A stretch of 64,000 bases of DNA, taken from NCBI GenBank assembly GCA_029465975.1, contig CM055736.1:4482215-4546214 (forward strand), in the 5' to 3' direction. Positions 34,591 to 45,499 of the stretch are shown here, piece after piece. A program made the translations under genes and the position numbers. This stretch comes from Dallia pectoralis (lineage: Eukaryota > Chordata > Actinopteri > Esociformes > Umbridae). Under the pieces are notes generated by a model. That model was not told where the DNA came from, made no database searches, and saw only the letters and a program-made list of their open reading frames with translations. Each line of letters opens with the position of its first letter. Position 1 is the first letter of the stretch.

Positions 34591-34640
34591 CTGTGGAAAT
34601 GGTTACTTTTGTTCAGGTGGCTTTAAAGTTCACTAGTTGA
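34560..34640 (+). pseudogene. Fourteenth finger lost by frameshift
   Basis: Directly after the CDS, another frame reads TCSDCGNGYFCSGGFKVH and a stop. A one-base loss in the linker (ACTAGAGAAACCTTACAC) removed this finger from the protein. Confidence 0.7.
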
Positions 34641-35090
34641 TTTATATACACATGGGAAGAGTTTCTTTCACTTGATACGTCCATGGACACATTGGAGAAT
34701 TTACATACCTGAGAATGTGTTGGAAGACACTTTAGATTTTCACAACTGGTTGTTCAACGTAGAATACTTAAACTGTCCTGTGGTCTCATAAAACTTTGCG
34801 GTGGATTGTTTTTCATGTATTCTTTCATCAAAGCGACTTCAAAGCAAAGCTGTGACGGTACCAATATCCCATTTTATGACAATGATTCCTGCCTGTGAAT
34901 TCATGAAGCCAATCAGATGATAAAGATGAGGAGTTCTCATCACTAATTGGTTTCCTCTTGTTGTATGTTTCACATGTGTTATAGACTGGGGCCTGCTCCT
35001 GGATCAGTTATATTGCTCTGTTAGAAATTAATACAGGCCATGGCCATCAATCCACTGCCTTTTGAAGTCTGACCTGGGATCAGTGTCAGG
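34641..35090. other. 3' flank of the zinc-finger gene
   Basis: Presumed 3' untranslated region and downstream DNA; no clear AATAAA was singled out. GGGCCTGCTCCTGGATCAG and TGACCTGGGATCAGTG at 34990 and 35070 may be the two ends of an unassigned short repeat. Confidence 0.35.
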
Positions 35091-35094
35091 ACCG

Positions 35095-37252
35095 GTGTTG
35101 TAACCAGAACAACACACCAATGAAAGTGGACGAAGCGTAGGACGTGCATACGGACAGAAATATTCTGATTTATAAAATTGTGCGTCACAATCAACTCTAC
35201 ATGTGGCGCAGCTTTTGGGGCTTCATGTCACGCCTATATTTGCCCATAAATAGTCAGAGAAACACCCCAAATTAATTCTAATTGATTGAGACATCATGCA
35301 AACACAGAGGAAAATGAAAATAAACATTACTCGATCTAAAGTAGCCTCGAGGTTCTTGTTGGTGAGGTGGAAAATATGAGAAAATGTTGTTTGTAGGGCA
35401 CTAATGCTAAAAAGCTGATTTAGTGGCAAAATGTTGCTGATGCTGTGAAGGCCGCAGAGTCAGAAAGTCAGACCGTAGCCGAAATAGATAAATAAAAGTG
35501 ATCAGATATCTAAGTCGATGCCAAAAAGCCTCTAGCGCTTTATCGCAAAAGTGTTTCTGTCACGGGTTCAGGAAAGCTGTCCCCTGGAAGGATAGTGAAT
35601 GAGTTAGACACTGAAGTACATAAAAAAATGGGAAATATGTCTATTAATCAAACATGCCTAGAAGCCAGCAGGCCTTGAATTTCGGTGCGGGATTGCAGGG
35701 ATTGCGCATAATTTAAACCATTCCCACAAGGTTAGTTTTTATAGTGCGAGAAATTCCCGCAAAAATATATTTGCTTCATCTCAGACCGAGGTAAAGTTGG
35801 TTGGATATTCAGTATATATGAGGCTGAGATCAGGTCCGGTTTTCCCGCAAGCAATAATGTACAAGTCTTAAAGTTATGAATTCAATAGCTGTTTAACCAT
35901 TTGGCCTTGAAACTTCAAACCACTTTCAGATTGTTTTATAGACGACACCCACATTTTGCACAGCTTTGTTTTTTTTTCAGGAAATGGTGTAAGAGATATT
36001 TAATGAACATTTAAAAATTGTAAAAATCGATCCTTTAGTTAAATCACTTGAAAACCTCAATTTATTTTCATATTGTCTACAAAGGTCTTTCACATGTTGC
36101 ACAGAATTTGGTTTTTCAAAATAAAACATTTTAAGTTTTTAAAATACATTTAAATACTGGAAATCTCAATAGCTTTTTTGTGCAGTGACCTTTTAACCTC
36201 AAACCACTTTCAGATAGTCTGCAGGGGCCACCCACATGTTGCACAACTGGAAATGCACAATTCATGCATACAAATCTGTAGATATTAATAAATGAAGATG
36301 ATTAAATTAGACCGATGTATCAACAGTGACCCATGTAAGGGGGGAATTCCCCCCAGTTTAAAAAACAAAATTCAGGCCCTGAGCCGCCATCACGCACCAG
36401 CCTTGAGTCTGCACCCAACACTGCTGTGTCCTAAAATGAATGAGTCATGGGTTGATCCATGAGCGCCGAGCCACTACATTAGTGAGCAACATGTCTGCAT
36501 CACTAATTATTTGCACATTGATTGAATTAAAATGTTTTCATTCTCACTCGGTGCACCGATTACATTTGGGAAAACGGACGTTGCTGCAAATTGTGCTTTT
36601 TGGTTTGCCTCTTCATCCGCAGTGTACGGAAACATTATGTAATTTTTAGACAAACTCATTATACATACTAACAAGTCTGACATAACCCGGATAACAGTTG
36701 ACTGAGATGTCCCTGACCTGTCAGCCAATTCCCTCTGGAAAGTGTGGGACTGGCACGGAGTGGTTTCTCTAAGTGCTCCTATGTAACGCTGGACCCAAAA
36801 TAGTGCAGAGGTCCAACAGTGTGACCCGAGGAAGTCGGAACCAGCTTATGAGCCACTCGTCCTCGTTTGCCAGCAAGTCTTCCTGCTGTGTAAAGATGCG
36901 TTCCCTCTGAATCCTTCCATTTGCCACATCTTCTAAAAGCACAAGATCGGCCATTGTGCATCATTACACATTGTGATGACATGGCTTTTTATAACCATCC
37001 ATTAGATTGTATTTGATAAGTTACAGGTGTCAGTTTTAATCTAATTGTAAATGAGAAATAGTTTAGCACAAATAAAATGTATCGCACCTTTCAAAATGGT
37101 TAAGCCAATGGTCACGACGAAACACAAAATAGAACCAACTAAAGGCATATTCATGAACACTGTTTATGTAGCTGATTTTATAAATCCCAGCTATTGCGTA
37201 GAGAGCAGCGTACGTCTTCTTTTGTGCGTACGTCACGATTATAAATGAGGCC
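35095..37252. mobile_element. Decayed Harbinger transposon (Myb/SANT + HARBI1 remnants)
   Basis: The right end (37170-37252) ends GATTATAAATGAGGCCC followed by CTGGTC, the same end and CWG target as the other Harbinger copies. Near the left (35340-35510, plus) a broken Myb/SANT domain reads LVGEVENM, TNAKK, WQNVADAVK...ESESQTVAEI with stops. On the minus strand (36960-36510) a broken transposase reads MADLVLLEDVANGRIQRERI, then DEWLISWFRLPR, ADRSGTSQSTV and AQFAATSVFPNVIGA. Gene order and strands match the element at 42929-55372. The left limit is estimated. Confidence 0.7.
35895..36250. repeat. Diverged 120-150-bp tandem repeat within the Harbinger remnant
   Basis: Three blocks share AACTTCAAACCACTTTCAGA, then GTCTACA/GTCTGCA, then CACATGTTGCACA. 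They are imperfect and variable in spacing. Confidence 0.55.
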
Positions 37253-38270
37253 CCTGGTCAGTTTGACCTTTCACCCAGGTAGTATTCTGATTATACAACC
37301 CTCAAAGAAATTAAGATAACAATTTAATAGGGTCTCAATGAACTCTGTATGTTAAAGATCCACGTTTAGGATGAGATTTTCGGTGGAAACCATCTGCTAA
37401 CCAAACTACCTCCCCAGAACACTTTCATTGGAAACAACACAGGTGACATTGATTCACAATCGCTTGTGCTTAATATCAGGACTTAGGATTAATATCCCTG
37501 AAGTTTAAATTCTGATTGTACTGTTTTTAATTCATTTATGTTTTCTTACAAGTAAGCTTGGTTGGATAAAGAACAAGAGAACATGGATATTACTGCATTT
37601 TGTTGTTATTTACTTGTCCCGTTCAATGACAATAAAGTTGAATCTAGTCTAATTCTCTCTCAAATGTCAGTTTGTCAACCTCAGATCAACCATCTAATGA
37701 TGACATGATGTTTAGGACAGTTATGCTGTAGTGCCAATAAATGACTGAATGTGTCTCTCCCTTGACTCAACTGAGTGCAGAGCCATTATTTTCCACTTAA
37801 CGTAACTGCTAACAACTGACACCCAGGATGAGACGGCCGATAAATCCCCTCTAAACCAGCTGTCTCATACATTATCTGAACACTGTTGGTCAACAGGTTG
37901 GATTTGAGTAGTGAATTAGTAAATATATAAGTTGTTAATCATGGGAGGTTTATTGATATGATATACAGTATATAACAGTATATATCCCAATCCTGAAAAC
38001 ACTGCAATTGTTTAAACTGTTCTTTCTTTAACACAAGTGAGTAACAATGGACTGAGACAAATAATAATGCCATTCATTCAACATATTATGCTGTAGTTTC
38101 TACTTTCTACAGTAAATCTTTGTCTAATGTTATGGGTTATTTTTGATCACTCCGTTATAAATGGTTGAATATAGTTCAAAGCAAGCTAACGCATAGTAGT
38201 GAAGGATTAGACTATTGTGGGGGTGGTGGTTTGTTTACAATTACTTTGACTTATTTCAGAATGAGCCTAT
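37253..38270. other. Stretch with a LINE-tail-like signature, otherwise nothing
   Basis: At 37610-37650 CCCGTTCAATGACAATAAAG then TTGAATCTAGTCTAAT resembles the 3' tail of a fish LINE. The rest is AT-rich non-coding DNA without features. Confidence 0.35.
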
Positions 38271-38274
38271 GGGC

Positions 38275-38962
38275 AACGAGAAAGTGAGAAGTATGGTGAG
38301 ATGGCAACTGGACCAGAAGGAATGTGAGAAGTAGGGTGAGATGGCAACTGGACCAGAAGGAATGTGAGAAGTAGGGTGAGATGGCAACTGGACCAGAAGG
38401 AATGTGAGAAGTAGGATGAGATGGCAACTGGACCAGAAGGAATGTGAGAAGTAGGATGAGATGGCAACTGGACCAGAAGGAATGTGAGAAGTAGGATGAG
38501 ATGGCAACTGGACCAGAAGGAATGTGAGAAGTAGGGTGAGATGGCAACTGGACCAGAAGGAATGTGAGAAGTAGGATGAGATGGCAACTGGACCAGAAGG
38601 AATGTGAGAAGTATAGGGTGAGATGGCAACTGGACCAGAATGAATGTGAGAAGTAGGGTGAGATGGCAACTGGACCAGAAGGAATGTGAGAAGTAGGATG
38701 AGATGGCAACTGGACCAGAAGGAATGTGCTAAGTAGGGTGAGATGGCAACTGGACCAGAAGGAATGTGAGAAGTAGGGTGAGATGGCAACTGGACCAGAA
38801 GGAATGTGAGAAGTAGGGTGAGATGGCAACTGGACCAGAATGAATGTGAGAAGTAGGATGAGATGGCAACTGGACCAGAAGGAATGTGAGAAGTAGGGTG
38901 AGATGGCAACTGGACCAGAAGGAATGTGAGAAGTAGAGTGAGATGGCAACTGGACCAGAAGG
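38275..38962. repeat. 40-bp minisatellite, about 17 copies
   Basis: The unit AGAAGGAATGTGAGAAGTAG followed by GGTGAGATGGCAACTGGACC repeats at 40 bp. Two common variants (GTAGGGTG, GTAGGATG) are intermixed, with single ATAGGG, GCTAAG and AATGAATG changes. The long open frames on the minus strand come only from the repeat. Confidence 0.97.
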
Positions 38963-39379
38963 TGTGACATTGTGAACTGAACAACTGTCTTCCTGATTAA
39001 TCCGGTATAAGAGAAGGATACTATTGATTCTGGTCAGAGGTTCATGTTTGGTCCAATAGTCTGTGGTGTTCTCCATCTTATAGGAGGCGTAATGTTCTGT
39101 AAGGTTTTAAAATTGACGAGATGGAAGAGAATCGTTGAATCTTAATCGTAAGAGTTTTGAAGTGGTTAATAATTTCTACCAGACTGTCTAGAGTGGATTT
39201 TATGTACTAAAATTTGTTTGTACGCCCCCACGAAAAACAAAGAAGGCACAATTTCCTCTGAAACAACTTAAAACTGTCAAAAGTACTTGGCAAGTATTTG
39301 GATTCAATGCAATGAAGTCCATGATGAAGTGTTCAACCGGCCCCTCAGGCCTTGAGTGGGCTGACATCAGCATTGTACA

Positions 39380-39745
39380 TTGGGAAGGAGAGGGGAACCA
39401 ACCTGCACCCCAGGTCTGAAATCAGGCACATATCGCCAATCCCCATTAGCTTTACAGACAAGTAGGATGGCAGTGTTACACAGAGAATCAGGACATGTTA
39501 TTATGGCTCCCTACTAGGGATTCATTAACTATAGAAATCCCTTCTATATCTTTTTTACTAAGAGGGTACTGGGCCCTGCTAGGCCTTAACGTGGACTTGG
39601 GTGTGATTAGGAGAGGCTGATAGCCTTTCATTTTCCACTTATCTTTAGCCAACAGTGTGTCAGAAAGGCCCTTAAGTCGTGTCAAATCAACAACTGGCAG
39701 TGAAACCATCTGCAATGGAGACATTGATCTGTCGACACCTTGCAC
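39380..39745 (-). pseudogene. Retroviral pol, start of reverse transcriptase
   Basis: The minus strand reads LLITPKSTLRPSRAQYPLSK and KDIEGI, the entry region of a retroviral RT, ends at a stop at 39488 and continues in another frame with VCKANGDWRYVPDFRPG, the following conserved block. The catalytic YxDD box lies beyond the broken end and is absent. An open stretch at 39973-39767 just upstream is not identified and could be protease-region sequence. Confidence 0.6.
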
Positions 39746-40295
39746 AACCCACCTAACCGGGGCAGTTCAATAAAATAGAACACACCAAGCACACACAGTG
39801 GGGGTAAATGTAGAAGCATCTTTCATGGTAATCCAATCATTAATGTCCAACACAGTTTTCAACCAGGTCCCAGCATCCCCCCAACTAACCTGATCTGTCT
39901 TTGTAATGTGGGGTATTCTGTCAGAAAGATCAAATAATGATTGCTGTTTGCTTGTCAGTTGGACTGCCAACACACAATGTTCTAACCCCAGGTAGACATT
40001 CCTGCATAATACAGTCTCAGACTATTTGGACTAGCCATTTCTTTTCATAGCGTAAATCCCTAACCAATAGAGTATTTTTTTTTCATGCCGAGCAACCCAG
40101 TCTCAGTCATGAATGTACCATTTTGTTTCAATTTTTACACCACAAGCCTCGATGGTGCACAAAGTTTTATATCAAATGTGAAAAATGTAACATGGGGTCA
40201 TGCAGAAACTTAAAGGCTTTCCATCAATCAGATTGGTTACAAGTTGGGTAACTTTGGTGTTTGGTTATTCTCTTAAGGAATTGCTTCATTCCCAC

Positions 40296-40586
40296 CTAGG
40301 TTTGTTGAGTGTGACACTGTGTGACGGTCACATCTGCCATCCACTCTGCGTCTCCGGCACACTCTATAAAAGTGACCCTGGCCGGTTTGCATAGACGCAC
40401 CATCTTTACCTTGTGCTTCCTGAACTCAGCCGAGTCCATGTTTGGATCTGGCAGCTCATTTGTAATTTCTTTCAATTCATCCTGTCTCCAGGTGTTTTGG
40501 ACGGTGACCTCTGACGTCCATTCGGTGTGGCTGGCCTTTCCCTGGCCTGGACGTGCATGTAGGTAAGGGTAAGCAACCAAAGACAC
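40296..40586 (-). pseudogene. Retroviral gag, capsid region
   Basis: The 96-residue frame contains EVTVQNTWRQDELKEITNEL, PDPNMDSAEFRKHK and RLCKPARVTFIECAGDAEWM. The W...DELKEI..ELPDP pattern resembles the start of capsid in fish retroviruses distantly related to gamma/epsilon types. The frame is open but its junction with the PPPY region is broken. Confidence 0.6.
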
Positions 40587-40747
40587 CAGCGCATCTGGAT
40601 CAGGTAGTCATGGGAGCTGGTTCAGGAGAAGCAGACAGTGGGGTGGGGAGGGGGAGTGGAGGCTGATGGAGGGTCAAACTCTGTAGGGAAATTGGTTTTC
40701 CATCTTTGGTTAAAGGGACGGCAGGGCCAGACACAGACAAGGAAGGA

Positions 40748-41210
40748 CCTGGGGTCAGTGCTGGTACAGGAGCTGCAGGGATAGGAGTACATTAAGGGGG
40801 TGGGGTCAGTGCTGGTACAGGAGCTGCAGGGATAGGAGTACAGTAAGGGGGTGGGGTCAGTGCTGGTACAGGAGCTGCAGGGATAGGAGTACAGTAAGGG
40901 GGTGGGGTCAGTGCTGGTATAGGAGCTGCAGGGATAGGGGTACAGTAAGGGGGTGGGGTCAGTGCTGGTACAGGAGCTGCAGGGATAGGAGTACAGTAAG
41001 GGGGTGGGGTCAGTGCTGGTACAGGAGCTGCAGGGATAGGAGTACAGTAAGGGGGTGGGGTCAGTGCTGGTACAGGAGCTGCAGGGATAGGAGTACAGTA
41101 AGGGGGTGGGGTCAGTGCTGGTACAGGAGCTGCAGTGATAGGAGTACAGTAAGGGGGCGGGGTCAGTGCTGGTACAGGAGCTGCAGTGATAGGAGTACAG
41201 TAAGGGGGTG
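40748..41210. repeat. 51-bp minisatellite (9 copies) coding for the PPPY units
   Basis: The unit GGGGGTGGGGTCAGTGCTGG followed by TACAGGAGCTGCAGGGATAG and GAGTACAGTAA has a period of 51 bp (17 codons), so length changes keep the gag frame. Copies are 95 percent or more alike by eye. Confidence 0.95.
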
Positions 41211-41379
41211 GAATGTCACAGTCATCATCTTCTATATCCCTTTTCAGCATCTTATCTATACTCCCTTTCTTTAGTTTCTTGTCTCTTTCTGTCACATTCA
41301 ACTTTACCATTATCTTCCTGCCCACTTCTATCTGGCCTTCTTCTTGCCTCTCTTTCCCATTTCCCTCTCTTTTTTCCAT
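40748..41379 (-). pseudogene. Retroviral gag segment with eight or more tandem PPPY repeats
   Basis: From 41379 the minus strand reads a Lys/Glu-rich stretch (MEKREGNGKERQEEG...), then DDDCDI and eight full 17-residue units PPPYCTPIPAAPVPALT with T/P and V/I variants. A ninth unit ends PPP-stop, because TAC became TAA at about 40793. Beyond the stop the frame continues (CTPIPAAPVPALTPG...). PPPY is the classic retroviral late-domain motif that recruits NEDD4-type ubiquitin ligases for budding. In normal gags it occurs once or twice between matrix and capsid, which is this position. Confidence 0.75.
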
Positions 41380-41440
41380 TAGGATACTTTTCTAACTTCC
41401 TGCAACGTTCATTTAGCCGAGCTTTTTCTTCAAAATGAAG

Positions 41441-42129
41441 AATCTGTTTGTGAAAACTAAGTACATTCTTACTGCTTCTACAGGAATTACGATACTAAAT
41501 AGCCGACAGGAGCGTCTAATCAAGTACCTCTGATTAATTGGTCATCAGCAAGTGTGACCACCTCTATAAAAACAAAGTTTTAGCAGTTTGCTGGTCTGGA
41601 GCATTTAGATGTGTTGCTGTGTGAGAGCGTGTGACATTATCAAGGACCTCTCACATCCCAACCAGAAACACTTTGACCCCCAGCAGGACAGGTCTTTACA
41701 CAACTGCACCAGCAGGCTCAGGTTTCCAGACTACTGACAAATTGTTGTAATGTGTTAATGAAAGAAGGCTATTGAGTTTCAACTTTTTTCCATTTGTATA
41801 TTCTACTTTTTTTTACATTATGTAATCTCTGAATCCACCAATGAACACTGAGCTCCAATGTCACAATTAGATTTCAGTGACTCTTCTTTGGGCTCAATGT
41901 GTAGAGAGTAAATCAATACAATGAAATTCAAGGACAGTTGTCAAAAAGTGCTGAACCAGGCTATCAGGGTGGCCAGTCCTCTTCTGGCTGTGCTGGTTGA
42001 TCTTTAAAAAGTTTAATAATCATTAAATGCATTTTTTATGCTGAGAGTCTTGATGTAATTTAATGAGTTGATTATCTTAATAGCAATGGAGCTGAAAGTT
42101 TGACAACTATCCTAGGTAATTATTGTGGA
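41441..42129. other. Mixed transposon scraps
   Basis: At 41535-41620 TTGGTCATCAGCAAGTGTGA then CCACCTCTATAAAAACAAAG matches the 5' leader of a fish Tc1 family. At 41625-41735 the plus strand reads DIIKDLSHPNQKHFDP, like the end of a Rex1-type LINE ORF. The remainder is AT-rich non-coding DNA. Confidence 0.4.
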
Positions 42130-42434
42130 GAAATATCTGGTTGTCTTACTGTAATATCCAATGATGCCAGAGCTTAACAGTGTTGAGAGATGGCAGAAAC
42201 ACTAGGAGACAACGTTTCTATGAAAGAGCATATGGTGGCAAAAAGGCACAAAGAAGGCAAGGAAGCCGCACCTCTGTTGAGTCCATGCAGATGGAGAATA
42301 AGGAGGATTACAACAGACAGGTGGACGATCATGTGACTTGTTAGTGTTAATAAGGACTCAGGTGTGAATGGGGAACAGGTGTGTTAGATTTGGTGTAATT
42401 GCCTCACCCTTATACTAGTCACTGGAAGTTCAAC

Positions 42435-42928
42435 ATGGAACCATATGGCAAAGAACTCTCTGAGGATCTGAAAAAAAGAATTGTTGCTCAACATAAAGAC
42501 GGCCTAGGTTATGAAAAGATTGACAAGACCCTGAAACTGTGCTGCAGCACGGTGGCCAAGACCATACAGCGGTTTAACAGGACAGGTTCCACTCAGAAAA
42601 GGCATCGCAATTGTTGACATAAGAAGTTGAGCCCACATGCTCATTTTCATATCCAGAAGTTGTCATCGGGAAGTAGACGTATGAGTGCTGTAAGCGTTGG
42701 TGCAGAAGTTGAAGGGGTGGGGGGTCACCCTTGGTGGTATTGGTCTGCATGGCTGTCATCACAGAAGGAAGCCTCTTCTAAAGATGATTCACAAGAAAGC
42801 CCGCAAACAGTTTGCTGAAGACAAGCAGACTAAGGACATGGATTATAGGAACCATGTCCTGTGATCTGATGAGAACAAGATAAACTTGTTTGGTTCAGAT
42901 GGTGTCAAGCGTGTTTGGCGGTAACCAG
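42435..42928 (+). pseudogene. Tc1 transposase, N-terminal part
   Basis: It starts MEPYGKELSEDLKKRIVAQH, the first helix-turn-helix of the paired-like domain, and continues through GYEKIDKTLKLCCSTVAKTI and RFNRTGSTQKRHR before a frame break and stop. Later remnants include RRMSAVSV and, just before the Harbinger insertion, the box SDE-KI-LFGSDGVKRVW that holds the first catalytic Asp. Dead from point mutations besides the insertion. Confidence 0.85.
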
Positions 42929-43704
42929 GGGCCTCATGTACAAAGACTTGCGTTGAATTCATACTAAATCATTGCGTACGGACAAAGCTATAAATGTGCG
43001 TACGCACCAAAAAAATCAGATGTATGAATCTCAGCGTACGCAGCATTCCACGTACATCCTGTTTGAACATCCCAATTTACGCGAAATTGAGCGCACATGC
43101 ACGAGCACAACACCACACCCTGTCTCCTCCCTCAATTAAATTACTTTAAATATGGTAATTAGTCCAATTTGGCAAAAGACACCTGCAAGAACATGGCTAA
43201 GGCAACCAAGAAACGAAATTTCACTGAAAACGAATTAGAGGTGCTACACTGAAAAACCGGGGAAATGTGGGTTGTTTGATTTACCGTAAAATGTTTAGTT
43301 GATTGTACACAACCGTATTATTTTTCTGCTCCCAACGCATTTTCATTAACTGCTATTGAATACATTTGAATCAAAATCAGATCTTCATATTTGAATCATG
43401 TAGGACCAACGACAAGCCATTAAGTAATTTCACAACCGGAAATTAGGAAAAGATATTCATGACGTGAGTGGTCCAGAAGTTTGCACCGGAAAGTACTCCA
43501 TCTTTCTCCCAAATGGTTTTGGCGGTGAGCATGGTTTATTTGATTCAATTTCGATGTTTTTAATTTAATATAGCTGTTAAAAATGTAAATAATTACTGTT
43601 CGATATGCACATTGTGTGGTCTGAATTAACCTGTGGGTTACTGTAAAAGTTAAGATTATCGAATGTTAGATGTTGCATGATAGCATATGTTAGCCTGCTG
43701 TTCA

Positions 43705-44070
43705 AAACGCTTAGCTAGCTTTAGCCCACCTGAGCGATAACTAACCAGTTAATTGATTCTAGTATTGTCAGTATCACGGATCTGTATGTGTAGTGCAGAA
43801 GGAGCGAGATGCAGAGCCAGAGAATCAAACGCTTAGCTAGCTTTAGCCCACCTGAGCGATAACTAACCAGTTAATTGATTCTAGTATTGTCAGTATCACG
43901 GATCTGTATGTGTAGTGCAGAAGGAGCGAGATGCAGAGCCAGAGAATCAAACGCTTAGTTAGCTTTAGCCCACCTGAGCGATAACTAACCAGTTAATTGA
44001 TTCTAGTATTGTCAGTATCACGGATCTGTATGTGTAGTGCAGAAGGAGCGAGATGCAGAGCCAGAGAATC
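43705..44070. repeat. 122-bp tandem triplication
   Basis: Three copies starting AAACGCTTAGCTAGCTTTAG and ending AGATGCAGAGCCAGAGAATC at 43705, 43827 and 43949. Nearly identical (one C/T difference), so recent. Confidence 0.95.
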
Positions 44071-44240
44071 ACGTTCGTTGTGTTTTAACGGATAAAACTA
44101 TAATGAAGATAAATTAAATGCTCTTACACAAAGAGACGTATACATTTACAAAAACAACACTATATCAATTTGACTAACACGCACCACTCGCCTACAACGA
44201 CCCGTAACGTAAAATAATATCAATATACCACCCAATATAC

Positions 44241-45006
44241 GTTCACACTGCAGTCTAAAACGACCCAATTCCGATGTTTTGCCCCTATGCAACACGACAG
44301 TCTGAACGACACAGATCTGGTCTTTTCAAATGCGACCCAGGCCACTTGGGTATCTGGTCCAAATCCGATACGTATCCGATCTTTTGAAATGCAACTTCAG
44401 TCTGAACGGCCAGGTCACATGTATCCGACCCGCACGTCATTGATACTCGACATTCTTCTGCGTTGAGGTAGGCGTTTCTGCACTGTTATGGGCCGCCGCA
44501 GAGTTAATCGAAGGCGCTCACAAACATAATCGAAGGTGGATCTGGTCATTCAGAAGTTACTGATGAATTCTGTATTAGTGAAGCCACTCACATCAGTATC
44601 CCTCCTGGCTGCGACTCCGCACCCACACATTTCTCTGTACCGACGTTGCTATCACTGCTCTACAAAACGCCATGGCCAAAAACTTTGCTCTTCTCCTTTT
44701 TCAATTTCTTCTTAAAACGAGAAGATTGTTACTGTGCTGGCTCCGTTGGGAAAATAACTTTAATATCTTTAATATAACTAAACGAGCTCCACTGTTGACA
44801 TCCATGTTTAGCTAACGTTACTTCCGCAAACAACAAGTGACGTCGTTGACCGTTGAGTACTCTTCTGCGCATGCGGGTCACTTCTGGGTCATTTCACGTT
44901 CACACAGGAGATCACAAAAGGTCGCATTTAATTGGAAATGTGAACGGCCTTGCAAAAAATCGTTTAAAAAAATCGGAATTGAGCATTAAGCCCTGCAGTG
45001 TGAACG
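44241..45006. mobile_element. MITE with GTTCACACTGCAG ends
   Basis: The left end GTTCACACTGCAGTCTAAAA and CCAATTCCGAT are matched in inverse at the right (ATCGGAATTGAG...CCCTGCAGTGTGAAC). Inside, several GAACG-GTCACAT and CCGAT repeats recur in both orientations. This end is familiar from abundant short elements in fish genomes; I do not recall the superfamily with confidence. No coding. Confidence 0.75.
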
Positions 45007-45499
45007 CAGCCATATATATGTGACAGTCAGTATAGTGTTGGCTACATCATTGGTAAATGTAAAGTTGTTTTATATAGATTTTGTAAGATTTAGAATTAAT
45101 GGCTGTTACCTCTGTATTTCAATTACTTAGCCTTGCTTAACATTTCTAGCAATATATTTTATCTTTGTGAGGTTATGGCAGTCATCTGAGATATGTTGTA
45201 GAAAAATAGCAACATCTTGTTTTCCATCTACCCAGTCTGATTTTCTGCACATATTAATGTACTATGTTTTAGTTGCTTGTAAAACTGACCTCAGGTGCAA
45301 ATGTTTTTGTCTACAGGCCCTCGAGTTAGCCTATTCTTGCACTGCTCAGACAACCAAAGGCTCTATAGTGTTGGTGAGTATATTTGTAATATGATGCAAG
45401 TTGTTTAAATGCCATATTTAAAGAAAACAACATTTTACATGAAGTGTTCTTATCCTTGCCAGTTTAATTTTTAATTTCCTTGTTCTGATTTTCTTTCAG

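Larger units (their letters stand above)
39230..41440 (-). mobile_element. Endogenous retrovirus gag-pol remnant
   Basis: Reading the minus strand from 41440 downwards gives a gag N-terminal part rich in charge, a repeated PPPY region, a gag capsid part, and the first two motifs of a retroviral reverse transcriptase. It is a partial, internally rearranged copy with stops and frame changes; no LTRs, primer-binding site or integrase were found. Limits are approximate. Confidence 0.7.

Noticed and set aside
38251..38984. Overlapping 240-codon frames on the minus strand
   Set aside because: By-products of the 40-bp minisatellite; the unit is not a multiple of three and all frames stay open.
39767..39973. 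Frame on the minus strand as a separate retroviral gene
   Set aside because: It lies between capsid and RT pieces and may be protease-region or rearranged sequence, but no diagnostic motif (such as a D-T/S-G active site) is visible.
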